DNA from: Gallionella sp. | GTDB lineage: Bacteria > Pseudomonadota > Gammaproteobacteria > Burkholderiales > Gallionellaceae | DNA length: 12,017 bases | Reading direction: 5' to 3' | NCBI GenBank assembly: GCA_025362155.1 | Contig: JANYHX010000093.1 | Location: forward strand, 1 to 12,017 | Shown here: positions 1 to 7,190 of the stretch, piece by piece | Layout: every line of letters begins with the position of its first letter | Position numbering within the stretch: the first letter of the stretch is position 1 | Made by a program: the position numbers and the translations under genes | The notes under the pieces: generated by a model | What the model saw: only the letters and a program-made list of their open reading frames with translations | Told to the model about the DNA's origin: nothing | Databases searched by the model: none

Positions 1-81
1 TTCAAGCATCCTCAATCTTGAGTGTCCATCACGTTTCCCATCATCAAAGCTGGGGAATTTTAACAAACCAAAGAAATTAAA

Positions 82-1443
82 ATGAGCAATCTTAAAAAGC
101 GTGTAATCAATGCGAGTATTTGGAATATGGCCGGATACGCCACCAGTCAAGGCATTCGGCTAGCAACAAATCTTATTATGACGCGATTACTGGTGCCGGA
201 AATGTTTGGGGTGATGTCCATAGTAACAGTTGTCATTATGGGCTTGGCGCTGTTTTCTGATTTGGGTTTGAGCCAAAGTATTGTTCAAAGTAAGCGAGGC
301 GATGACCCCACATTTTTAAATACGATTTGGTCAGTGCAAATTATAAGAGGTATTATAATTTGGCTTGCATCAGTGTTAATAAGCATGGCCCTCTATGGGG
401 CAGGTAAATTAGGTCTTTTAGTATCTAATACTGTTTATTCGGATCCATTATTGCCTTGGATTATCCCTGTAGTGTCCCTATCAGTTTTATTTGCAGCTTT
501 CGAACCCACTTGGACAGCCACTGCAAGTAGGCGACTCGAGCAGGCAAAAATCACGCTAATTGAATTGGCTAGCCAAATTATCAGCGTACTGATAATGATT
601 GTTTGGGTGTGGGTTGATAAATCAATATGGGCATTGGTTGCAGGCAACCTCAGCGGAAGCATAATAAGAAATTTTATTGTTTATTATGTGGTTCCCGGTG
701 AAAGGAACAAATGGGGCCTGGAGCGCGAGGCAGTAAAAGAAATTATGCACTTTGGTAAATGGATTTTTGCATCTTCAATCGTGGGATTTTTGTTCTTGAA
801 TGGTGATCGGCTATTGCTTGGGGGGCTGATTTCAGCGCAGGAATTGGGTATATACACAATTGCTTATTTTATTGTAAATTCAATGACACAAATTTCCGGT
901 CGAATATTCGCTAATATCGCTTTCCCGGTACTTAGTGAAGCGGCTCGATCAAGACCCCACCAATTAATTGATGTGTATTATCGTTTTCGTTTCCTGTTCG
1001 ATATCGGCTTGCTGTTTTTTGCCGGGCTCTTTTTTGTAACAGGCTCCTTGATTATTCAGATTTTATATGATCCCAGATACTCTTCTGCGGGACATATGCT
1101 GGAAATATTGTCATTAATGCTAATTGCTGTTCGTTATAATCTGGCAGATCAATGTTTTATGGCTATGGGCAAGCCAAATTTAATGACATTTTTGAATATT
1201 GCGAGAGCAATTTCTCTGTTTTTATTTCTTCCGATTGCCTTTAGAGAATATCAAATGACCGGAGCTTTATGGGCCATAGTAGCCAGTTATTTTATGAGTG
1301 TTCCTTTAACAATCTATTTTAAATACAAGCTTAATCTTATAAATTTGAGTAAAGAAATATACATCTTGCCTGCATTAATTTTGGGGGGATTAATGGGCGT
1401 GTTAATTACAAGCATTTTTCATATGGTCGCCTCAACTAGATAA
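82..1443 (+). CDS. PST/Wzx-type polysaccharide flippase
   Basis: This 453-residue integral membrane protein of the polysaccharide transporter (PST, MATE-like/MVF) family probably flips a lipid-linked oligosaccharide across the inner membrane. The N-terminus has the family pattern of a short basic stretch, then an amphipathic helix with GYATSQGIRLATNLIMTRLL (residues 18-37) and the DLGLSQSIVQ motif (60-69). Hydrophobic segments recur along the whole chain. The central GDRLLLGGLIS...LGIYTIAYF block (241-263) and AFPVLSE (280-286) resemble WzxC-like exporters. The length is normal for the family. The ATG start gives a standard N-terminus, although the Shine-Dalgarno is weak (an A-rich stretch only). 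It is the first visible gene of a same-strand glycosyltransferase cluster, which supports the role; the substrate cannot be read from sequence. Codon use is clearly more AT-rich than in the genes at the right end. Confidence 0.9.
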   Translation: MSNLKKRVINASIWNMAGYATSQGIRLATNLIMTRLLVPEMFGVMSIVTVVIMGLALFSDLGLSQSIVQSKRGDDPTFLNTIWSVQIIRGIIIWLASVLISMALYGAGKLGLLVSNTVYSDPLLPWIIPVVSLSVLFAAFEPTWTATASRRLEQAKITLIELASQIISVLIMIVWVWVDKSIWALVAGNLSGSIIRNFIVYYVVPGERNKWGLEREAVKEIMHFGKWIFASSIVGFLFLNGDRLLLGGLISAQELGIYTIAYFIVNSMTQISGRIFANIAFPVLSEAARSRPHQLIDVYYRFRFLFDIGLLFFAGLFFVTGSLIIQILYDPRYSSAGHMLEILSLMLIAVRYNLADQCFMAMGKPNLMTFLNIARAISLFLFLPIAFREYQMTGALWAIVASYFMSVPLTIYFKYKLNLINLSKEIYILPALILGGLMGVLITSIFHMVASTR

Positions 1444-1499
1444 ATGGTAAAGGCGATCTTTCCCCGCCTATTTACACATAATCAGGACATCATTGAAAT

Positions 1500-2687
1500 A
1501 TGCAAAAATTAAAACTGGTTTTGCTCCCTGGCTTAAAAGCCAAAAAAAAGTCTGACAATCAGATTACCATTACTCAAAAATTTCTTGATGGCGTTAATGA
1601 GTTTCAAAAATATTGGGGAGGGGCAATAGAGGTTATTCTTGAGGAGGATTTATCAGCATCTGACAATTTGGATAACATTACGGTAAGTGATCATAAACTG
1701 CCATTCAAAATTTCCGTTCTAGGTTATGACACGACGGAATTTTTGCAGGCCCTTGATCAGCGAGTTGTCGTTCTAGCCTCAATTGATCATAGGCTAAATG
1801 AAATTAGCAACTATTGTCGACAGATGAATATCCTATGTATCTATACGTCCGAACTCACGCTCAAAACGAGATTCCAAATTATTAATTCTTCATTTAAAAA
1901 TCATTTTCTTAAATTTAGAAAATATGTGTGGGAGATTATTCAGGAAGTAAAACAAATAAAAGCAATTCGTATTGCAGATGGAATTCAATGTAACGGGACG
2001 CCTACATTCAATTCATACCAAAAAATTAATGCAAATCCTTTACTCTTTTTTGATTCAAGAGTGACAGGTGAGATGCTAATTACTCATGTTGAGCTCCAAA
2101 ATAGAACGCAAGTATGTTTATCCAAAGCCAAGTTGAGGCTTATGTTTTCTGGCCGTTTGCTGAAGATAAAAGGAACTGATCATTTGATCTTGACTGCGAT
2201 AGAGTTGAAGAAAATGGGCGTGAGTTTTATATTAAATATTTGTGGGGATGGTGAACTTTTTAATAGCATGCAAGCCATGATAGAAAAAAATGATCTTACG
2301 AATTATGTAAGCATGAAAGGTGTAATGGAATTTAAGAGAGAATTAATGCCTTTTGTAAAACATCAAATTGACTTGTTTGTTTGTTGTCATACTCAAGGTG
2401 ATCCAGCCTGCACTTATTTGGAAACTATGAGTTGCGGTGTACCCATCGTAGGGTATGCGAATGAGGCATTTACCGGTTTGATTGGAGTTGGTGGTGCTGG
2501 ATGGGCCACTAAAATGAACAGGCCGGATCTATTGGCAATCAAGATTGCTGAGTTAGATTCCAGGCGCGAACTCTTGGTCGAAGGATCCGAGAAATCTTTA
2601 GCTTTTGCGTCCACGCACACTTTTGAAAAAACTTTTCAGAGCAGGATTTCGCATATCCGTGGCATAGTGGAAAGAGCGGGACTGTAA
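1500..2687 (+). CDS. GT-B fold glycosyltransferase (GT4-like), divergent
   Basis: A 395-residue cytoplasmic glycosyltransferase, probably adding one sugar to the growing lipid-linked oligosaccharide. The N-terminal half (about 1-205) is poorly conserved and would be the acceptor domain. The C-terminal half (about 210-390) has the GT4 donor-domain pattern: LMFSGRLLKIKG (214-225), ILNICGDGE (244-252), a KGVMEFKREL loop (273-282) and GDPACTYLETMSCGVPIVGY (300-319). In classical GT4 enzymes the last segment carries E-x7-E. Here the second Glu (E308) is kept, but the first position is Gly with an Asp beside it, a variation I believe recurs in a GT4 subgroup with GDPsCTYLE. The ATG has only a distant AGGAC as ribosome site. 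The gene follows the flippase after 56 bases, and its stop directly abuts the GTG start of the next gene. It is AT-rich like the flippase. Donor sugar and linkage are unknown. Confidence 0.83.
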   Translation: MQKLKLVLLPGLKAKKKSDNQITITQKFLDGVNEFQKYWGGAIEVILEEDLSASDNLDNITVSDHKLPFKISVLGYDTTEFLQALDQRVVVLASIDHRLNEISNYCRQMNILCIYTSELTLKTRFQIINSSFKNHFLKFRKYVWEIIQEVKQIKAIRIADGIQCNGTPTFNSYQKINANPLLFFDSRVTGEMLITHVELQNRTQVCLSKAKLRLMFSGRLLKIKGTDHLILTAIELKKMGVSFILNICGDGELFNSMQAMIEKNDLTNYVSMKGVMEFKRELMPFVKHQIDLFVCCHTQGDPACTYLETMSCGVPIVGYANEAFTGLIGVGGAGWATKMNRPDLLAIKIAELDSRRELLVEGSEKSLAFASTHTFEKTFQSRISHIRGIVERAGL

Positions 2688-3689
2688 GTGAGTATAAATT
2701 CCCGTGCGTGGATTATCATTGTCAACTATCGGACAGCTGATTTGGTTGTGAACTGCTTACACTCTCTCGCTGACCAAATTGATTGCTTATCAGGCGGACG
2801 TGTTCTGGTGATGGATAATGCATCTGGTGATGATTCTGTAGTCACCCTCAAGGGCACTATTGAGCGCGAAGGCTGGCAAGAATGGGTAAGTGTGGTGCCT
2901 CTGGATCGTAATGGCGGCTTTGCTTTTGGCAATAATGCCGGTATTCGGATAGCGCTTGCATCCCCGCTGGATTGTGATTACCTTTTTCTGTTAAATCCAG
3001 ACACGCTTGTTCGTCCCAAAGCCATCCAGGCTCTGATTAATTTTATGGGTATTCGTCCTGAGGTGGGGATTGCAGGTAGCCATCTGGAAAATGCTGATGG
3101 CGGTGAAGAATGTTCGGCACATAGATTCCACAGTCCTTTGAGTGAACTAACTGAAGGAGTACGTTTGAACGTGTTTAATCGGCTATTAAAAAATTATTTA
3201 GTTACTGAACCCATCAGAAAGGATGCACATCGCTGTGATTGGGTTTCCGGGGCCAGCATGATGATCCGGCGAGCGGTATTTGAAGATATAGGGCTGCTGG
3301 ATGAAGACTATTTTCTTTATTTTGAAGAGCAGGATTTCTGCCGTAGAACAATTTTGGCAGGGTGGCAAATCTGGTATGTTCCTGATTCCAAAATTATGCA
3401 TATAGAGGGCGCGGCGACGGGAATCCAGCAGGTAGTCAGGAGACGACCTGCTTATTGGTATAACTCGCGCAGACGTTACTTCACAAAATATTATGGTATT
3501 TCAGGCCTCATTTTAGCTGATCTGTTGTGGGTAATGGGCCGTCTGACTTATCTGGTCAGGCGCGGATTAGGGCTGGGTGCCCAAGGCAAAGGTAGTGACC
3601 CCAAATGGTTCATGCTGGATATATTGTGGGGTGACCTGCGCGCCGTTCTGAATGGTCAAGCCTGGCGAATTGCACGCAAAAGGGCATAA
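2688..3689 (+). CDS. GT2 family glycosyltransferase (WbbL/rhamnosyltransferase-like)
   Basis: A 333-residue GT-A fold family 2 glycosyltransferase. The nucleotide-binding start WIIIVNYRTADLVVNCLHSL lies at residues 8-27. VMDNASGDDS (41-50) and DRNGGFAFGNNAGI (73-86) follow, then the metal-binding LLNPDT (101-106, NPD in place of DXD). DWVSGASMMIRR (184-195) and the acceptor-side EEQDFCRR (213-220) complete the domain. This motif set is typical of WbbL-type rhamnosyltransferases, but the donor sugar is not proven. About 70 residues after the catalytic domain include a hydrophobic segment near 272-290 that may touch the membrane. The start is GTG immediately after the previous TAA, placing the first beta strand at the expected distance from the N-terminus; no better ATG exists. 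Translation is probably coupled to the upstream gene. It acts on the cytoplasmic face of the inner membrane. Confidence 0.88.
   Translation: MSINSRAWIIIVNYRTADLVVNCLHSLADQIDCLSGGRVLVMDNASGDDSVVTLKGTIEREGWQEWVSVVPLDRNGGFAFGNNAGIRIALASPLDCDYLFLLNPDTLVRPKAIQALINFMGIRPEVGIAGSHLENADGGEECSAHRFHSPLSELTEGVRLNVFNRLLKNYLVTEPIRKDAHRCDWVSGASMMIRRAVFEDIGLLDEDYFLYFEEQDFCRRTILAGWQIWYVPDSKIMHIEGAATGIQQVVRRRPAYWYNSRRRYFTKYYGISGLILADLLWVMGRLTYLVRRGLGLGAQGKGSDPKWFMLDILWGDLRAVLNGQAWRIARKRA
3678..3684 (+). promoter_or_regulatory. Ribosome binding site deciding a TTG start
   Basis: The purine run AAAAGGG ends six bases before a TTG at 3691 and lies inside the last codons of the preceding glycosyltransferase gene. 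It favours the TTG over an in-frame ATG at 3652 that has no comparable site. Starting at the TTG puts the GT2 strand VVVIGRNEGDRL right at the N-terminus, as expected for the family. Confidence 0.6.
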
Positions 3690-3690
3690 G

Positions 3691-4665
3691 TTGAAAACAG
3701 GCGTTGTTGTCATTGGCCGCAATGAAGGTGACCGATTGCGGCGTTGCCTGGAATCTGTCGGTCAGGATACCGGTAAAATCGTTTATGTAGACTCTGGCTC
3801 TACCGATGATTCGGTAAAAATGGCGCACAGTATGGGGGCAGAGGTGGTTTGTCTGGATATGAGCTCACCCTTTACTGCCGCCCGGGCACGTAATGCCGGT
3901 TTCAGCCGCTTGCGCCAATTATCGCCGGATCTGCTCTATGTGCAATTCGTGGATGGCGATTGTGAGTTGATTCCCGGATGGTTGGGCAAAGTAGTAAATT
4001 TTATGGACGCGCACTCTGAGGTGGCCATGGCATGCGGCAGGCTACGAGAGCGCTTCCCTGAGCAATCCATCTACAATTTATTATGTGATATGGAATGGAA
4101 TACGCCAGTGGGTAATGCCAAGGCCTGTGGCGGAATTGCCTTAGCGCGAGTGAGCGCTTTCGAAGGCATGCACGGATATCGGGAAAATTTGATTGCAGGA
4201 GAGGAGCCGGAACTTTGTGTGCGGCTGCGCAGATCGGGATGGACTATCTGGCGGCTGGATGAAGAAATGGCTTGGCACGATGCACATTTGACAAGGTTTG
4301 GTCAGTGGTGGCGGCGTACAAAGCGCGGCGGATATGCTTACGCGGAAGGAGCTCATTTACACGGTTCTTCTCCAGAACGGCATTGGGTGAAGGAATCCCG
4401 GCGCGCATGGTTTTGGGGCTTATTGCTTCCGCTTCTGGGGTTATTTCTGACATGGATTTATTGGGCGTATGGTTTAATAGTACTCATGATTTATTTGTTG
4501 CAGATTTGCCGACTTGCTTTAAGAAATCAATCCCGACAAAAATCTTACCCATGGGCGACTGCATTTTTTTTAGTGTTAGGAAAGTTTCCAGAAATGCTAG
4601 GTCAATTGAAATTCCAATTTGAGCGACTGATGGGAAGACCCGGAAAATTGATTGAGTATAAATAA
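3691..4665 (+). CDS. GT2 family glycosyltransferase with C-terminal membrane segments
   Basis: A GT-A fold family 2 enzyme of 324 residues from the preferred TTG start (337 if ATG at 3652 is used). Seen in order: VVVIGRNEGDRL (5-16), YVDSGSTDDS (32-41), ARARNAG (64-70), QFVDGDCEL (85-93, with the DGD metal site), and GGIALARVSAFEGMHGY (147-163). The acceptor-side EEPELCVRLRRSGW (171-184) follows. A WHDAHLTRFGQWWRR block (195-209) and a YAYAEGAHLHG stretch (215-225) are typical of a membrane-associated GT2 subgroup from polysaccharide clusters. A long hydrophobic region at about 240-272 suggests one or two membrane helices, and the tail is basic. Overlap or near-contact with the previous gene implies coupled translation. 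The role is probably addition of a sugar during oligosaccharide assembly at the inner membrane; donor and acceptor cannot be named. Confidence 0.87.
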   Translation: MKTGVVVIGRNEGDRLRRCLESVGQDTGKIVYVDSGSTDDSVKMAHSMGAEVVCLDMSSPFTAARARNAGFSRLRQLSPDLLYVQFVDGDCELIPGWLGKVVNFMDAHSEVAMACGRLRERFPEQSIYNLLCDMEWNTPVGNAKACGGIALARVSAFEGMHGYRENLIAGEEPELCVRLRRSGWTIWRLDEEMAWHDAHLTRFGQWWRRTKRGGYAYAEGAHLHGSSPERHWVKESRRAWFWGLLLPLLGLFLTWIYWAYGLIVLMIYLLQICRLALRNQSRQKSYPWATAFFLVLGKFPEMLGQLKFQFERLMGRPGKLIEYK

Positions 4666-4765
4666 AACAGCCTTCAGTTTAAAAGTTATGCAGATATATA
4701 TAGGCCCAAAAATTTCCCTCTCATTAAAATCGCCCCTTCTAATTGTGGATAACGAGCGAGATTAA

Positions 4766-5971
4766 ATGCGCGTTGCTTATTTCATCAATCAATACCCCAA
4801 AGTTAGCCATAGCTTCATTCGTCGCGAAATTCTGGCGTTGGAAGAGCTTGGCCTGATCGTGCAACGGATTGCTTTACGCGGCTGGGATGGCGAACTGGTG
4901 GATGCAGATGACATTCGTGAACGGGAGCAAACGCAGTTTGTGTTGAAAGATGGAGTTTCCAATATTTTGCTGAGTATGATTAAAACAATGGCCTCCAGTC
5001 CTTGCCGTTTTTTCTCTGCATTCAAGCTGGCCTTAAAAATGGGTTGGCATGCGGAAAGGCCATTGCCTTTCCATTTGATTTACCTCGCTGAAGCCTGCCA
5101 GATAGTGCCGTGGATGAAGACTTTCGGTGCAAGTCATGTGCATGCACATTTTGGTTCCAATTCCGCAGAAGTGGTGATGCTGGCAAACGTTTTGGGCGGC
5201 CCGCCGTTCAGCTTTACAGTGCATGGCCCCGAAGAATTCGACAAGCCTGTTTTTTTAGGGCTACCTGAAAAAATAAAACGCTCAGCATTTGTTGTTGCAA
5301 TCAGTTCTTTTGGCAGAAGCCAACTTTTTCGATGGGTGGCTCAAGACTACTGGTCAAAAGTTAAAGTGGTGCATTGCGGGTTGGAAAAATCCTTTTATGA
5401 CATTTCGCCACAGCCAGTTACCGCAACTTTCCGCCTTGTTTGCGTAGGCAGGTTATGTGAACAAAAGGGACAATTGTTACTGCTGGAAGCGGCACATGGT
5501 TTAACTCGGAAAGGAATTCAATTTGAATTAGTGTTGGCAGGCGATGGTGAAATGCGGGCTGAAATTGAACGCCTGATTACTGCCTATGGCTTAATGGGAA
5601 AAGTGCGGATTACCGGATGGATTAGCGGCCAGCAAGTGCGCGAGGAAATACTCGGTGCGTGCGGCATGGTGTTGCCAAGCTTTGCCGAGGGGCTGCCGGT
5701 GGTAATTATGGAAGCAATGGCGCTTCGGCGGCCGGTGATAAGCACCTATGTGGCGGGTATCCCTGAGCTGGTGATACCCGGCATAAATGGTTGGTTGGTG
5801 CCCGCAGGCTCGGTAGGGGAATTGATGGAGGCGATGGAAGAGATGCTGGCAAAATCTAGCGAGCAATTAGCGGCTATGGGAGATGCTGCATACGCACGCG
5901 TGACTCAGCGGCATGACATCCATACAGAAGCAAAAAAACTGGCTGAATTGTTTCGAGGCGCAAGCTCGTGA
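4766..5971 (+). CDS. GT4 family glycosyltransferase (WcaL/colanic-acid type)
   Basis: A 401-residue GT-B enzyme resembling WcaL of colanic acid synthesis and related exopolysaccharide glycosyltransferases. The N-terminus YFINQYPKVSHSFIRREI (5-22) is characteristic of this subgroup. HVHAHFGSNSAEV (124-136) and the HGPEEFDK strip (153-160) belong to the acceptor domain. The donor domain has CVGRLCEQKG (226-235), LVLAGDGE (255-262), TGWISGQQVREE (283-294) and the canonical E-x7-E in FAEGLPVVIMEAMA (306-319; E308 and E316), then GIPELVIPGINGWLVPAG (331-348). Length is normal. The gene is preceded by a 100-base gap, the largest in the cluster, so it could have its own promoter. Its TGA stop overlaps the GTG of the next gene by four bases. 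Function: transfer of a sugar to the lipid-linked repeat unit; specificity unknown. Confidence 0.9.
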   Translation: MRVAYFINQYPKVSHSFIRREILALEELGLIVQRIALRGWDGELVDADDIREREQTQFVLKDGVSNILLSMIKTMASSPCRFFSAFKLALKMGWHAERPLPFHLIYLAEACQIVPWMKTFGASHVHAHFGSNSAEVVMLANVLGGPPFSFTVHGPEEFDKPVFLGLPEKIKRSAFVVAISSFGRSQLFRWVAQDYWSKVKVVHCGLEKSFYDISPQPVTATFRLVCVGRLCEQKGQLLLLEAAHGLTRKGIQFELVLAGDGEMRAEIERLITAYGLMGKVRITGWISGQQVREEILGACGMVLPSFAEGLPVVIMEAMALRRPVISTYVAGIPELVIPGINGWLVPAGSVGELMEAMEEMLAKSSEQLAAMGDAAYARVTQRHDIHTEAKKLAELFRGASS

Positions 5972-7167
5972 TAGTAATGGCGTTGAATGTTCTGCTCAGT
6001 GTAGCTGCGATTTTATTGCTGATCCCTGTGGTTGTGATATTTGTGCAGGTTATATTTGCGTATTTGCCCAAGCCCAGAAAAGAAATATCAAGAGAAGAAA
6101 TATTAACGCCTGGAAAAACCAGAATTGCTGTTTTGATTCCCGCCCATAATGAAGCAGAAGGCATCGCTGCCACAATAATTTTGATCGTGCCGCAACTGAA
6201 ACCGGGTGACCGCTTGATTGTCGTGGCGGATAACTGCAGCGATGATACCGCCAGAATTGCCATCGAAGCGGGAGCGGAAGCGATTGAACGGCATCATTTG
6301 AGTGAGCGCGGAAAAGGTTATGCGCTGGATTTCGGAATTCGTTTTATTGCGCAGGATCCGCCCGATGTAGTGGTGATTATTGATGCCGATTGCAGCATTC
6401 CAGGTCATACATTAAACAAGCTGGTGGAATATTCGTTGCAACATGACAGTCCCGTACAAAGCCTGTATTTGATGCTTGCACCTCAAGATGCCGGTCTTAA
6501 AATAAAAATCGCAGAATTTGCCTGGGTAGTTAAAAATTGGGTCAGGCCGCTCGGCTTTGCCAAGCTGGGGTTACCTTGTCAGTTAATGGGTACCGGCATG
6601 GCCTTTCCATGGAAAATAATTTCCGGCGCAGACTTAGCCAATGGCAATATCGTAGAAGATATGAAACTTGGGATCGATCTATGTAAATCCGGCAAGCCGC
6701 CCTTGTTTTATGCAGATACGTTAGTCACAAGCTACTTTCCGACTACCGCAGGTGCGCAATCCGGGCAACGCACCCGTTGGGAACATGGACATCTGGGGAT
6801 GATTCTGACCGAGGCACCGCAGTTGTTTAAGCTAGCTATTTTCAGAGGAAGTAAAAGCCTGCTGGGGATGGCACTTGATTTATGTGTACCGCCACTTGCC
6901 TTGCTGGTGGCGATGTTGTCGGGATTGTTAATGCTGACAGGATTCGCTTACCTGGCAGGCTTATCTTCTGTACCACTGCTGATTGCGACAAGCGCGGTGG
7001 TGATGTTTGCAGTGGCAATTTTACTGGCGTGGTGGGGATGGGGCCGCCATATTATTTCTTTGCTTACATTTTTATTCATACCTGTTTATGTGGTTTTCAA
7101 AATTCCCTACTACGTGGGATTTTTATGGAAAAGACAAAAGAACTGGGTAAGAACTGACCGGAAATAA
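5968..7167 (+). CDS. Membrane GT2 glycosyltransferase with QxxRW motif
   Basis: A 399-residue membrane glycosyltransferase related to the processive GT2 class (cellulose/hyaluronan synthase-like). One hydrophobic helix lies at about 5-32. A GT-A domain follows: AVLIPAHNEAEGI (54-66), VADNCSDDTA (86-95), ERGKGYALDFGI (113-124), the metal site IIDADC (137-142), then NIVEDMKLG (227-235) and QRTRWEHGH (267-275). The last fits the Q-x-x-R-W signature of the family. Three further hydrophobic segments lie at about 301-325, 336-356 and 364-386. The GTG start overlaps the upstream stop (GTGA), indicating coupled translation; an ATG three codons later would also work. There is no PilZ domain and the chain is shorter than cellulose synthase. 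It could add a single sugar or several, and may expose its product to the periplasm. Neither can be decided from sequence. Confidence 0.87.
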   Translation: MIVMALNVLLSVAAILLLIPVVVIFVQVIFAYLPKPRKEISREEILTPGKTRIAVLIPAHNEAEGIAATIILIVPQLKPGDRLIVVADNCSDDTARIAIEAGAEAIERHHLSERGKGYALDFGIRFIAQDPPDVVVIIDADCSIPGHTLNKLVEYSLQHDSPVQSLYLMLAPQDAGLKIKIAEFAWVVKNWVRPLGFAKLGLPCQLMGTGMAFPWKIISGADLANGNIVEDMKLGIDLCKSGKPPLFYADTLVTSYFPTTAGAQSGQRTRWEHGHLGMILTEAPQLFKLAIFRGSKSLLGMALDLCVPPLALLVAMLSGLLMLTGFAYLAGLSSVPLLIATSAVVMFAVAILLAWWGWGRHIISLLTFLFIPVYVVFKIPYYVGFLWKRQKNWVRTDRK

Positions 7168-7179
7168 TCCAGCGGGATT

Positions 7180-7186
7180 AAGGAGA
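7180..7186 (+). promoter_or_regulatory. Strong ribosome binding site for a TTG start
   Basis: AAGGAGA sits four bases upstream of the TTG at 7191. It is the best Shine-Dalgarno sequence in the polysaccharide cluster and supports the TTG as the start of the WecG-family gene, where no ATG exists near the conserved N-terminus. Confidence 0.75.
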
Positions 7187-7190
7187 AATT

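Noticed and set aside
1451..1469. AGGCG...CGCCT inverted repeat after the flippase gene as a terminator
   Set aside because: Only a 5-bp stem with a 9-base loop and no T-run, in the middle of a same-strand gene series.
3652..3690. ATG at 3652 as start of the second GT2 gene
   Set aside because: It would overlap the preceding gene by 38 bases without a Shine-Dalgarno and add 13 residues not typical of the GT2 N-terminus; the TTG at 3691 has AAAAGGG at good spacing. It cannot be fully excluded.
4272..4622. 116-codon plus-strand frame inside the second GT2 gene
   Set aside because: It overlaps a clear GT2 coding sequence in another frame, has no domain and no ribosome site.
5874..6263. 129-codon open frame on the minus strand
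   Set aside because: It lies wholly opposite the WcaL-like and QxxRW glycosyltransferase genes, has no recognisable domain and no ribosome site; it is a shadow of their codon pattern.
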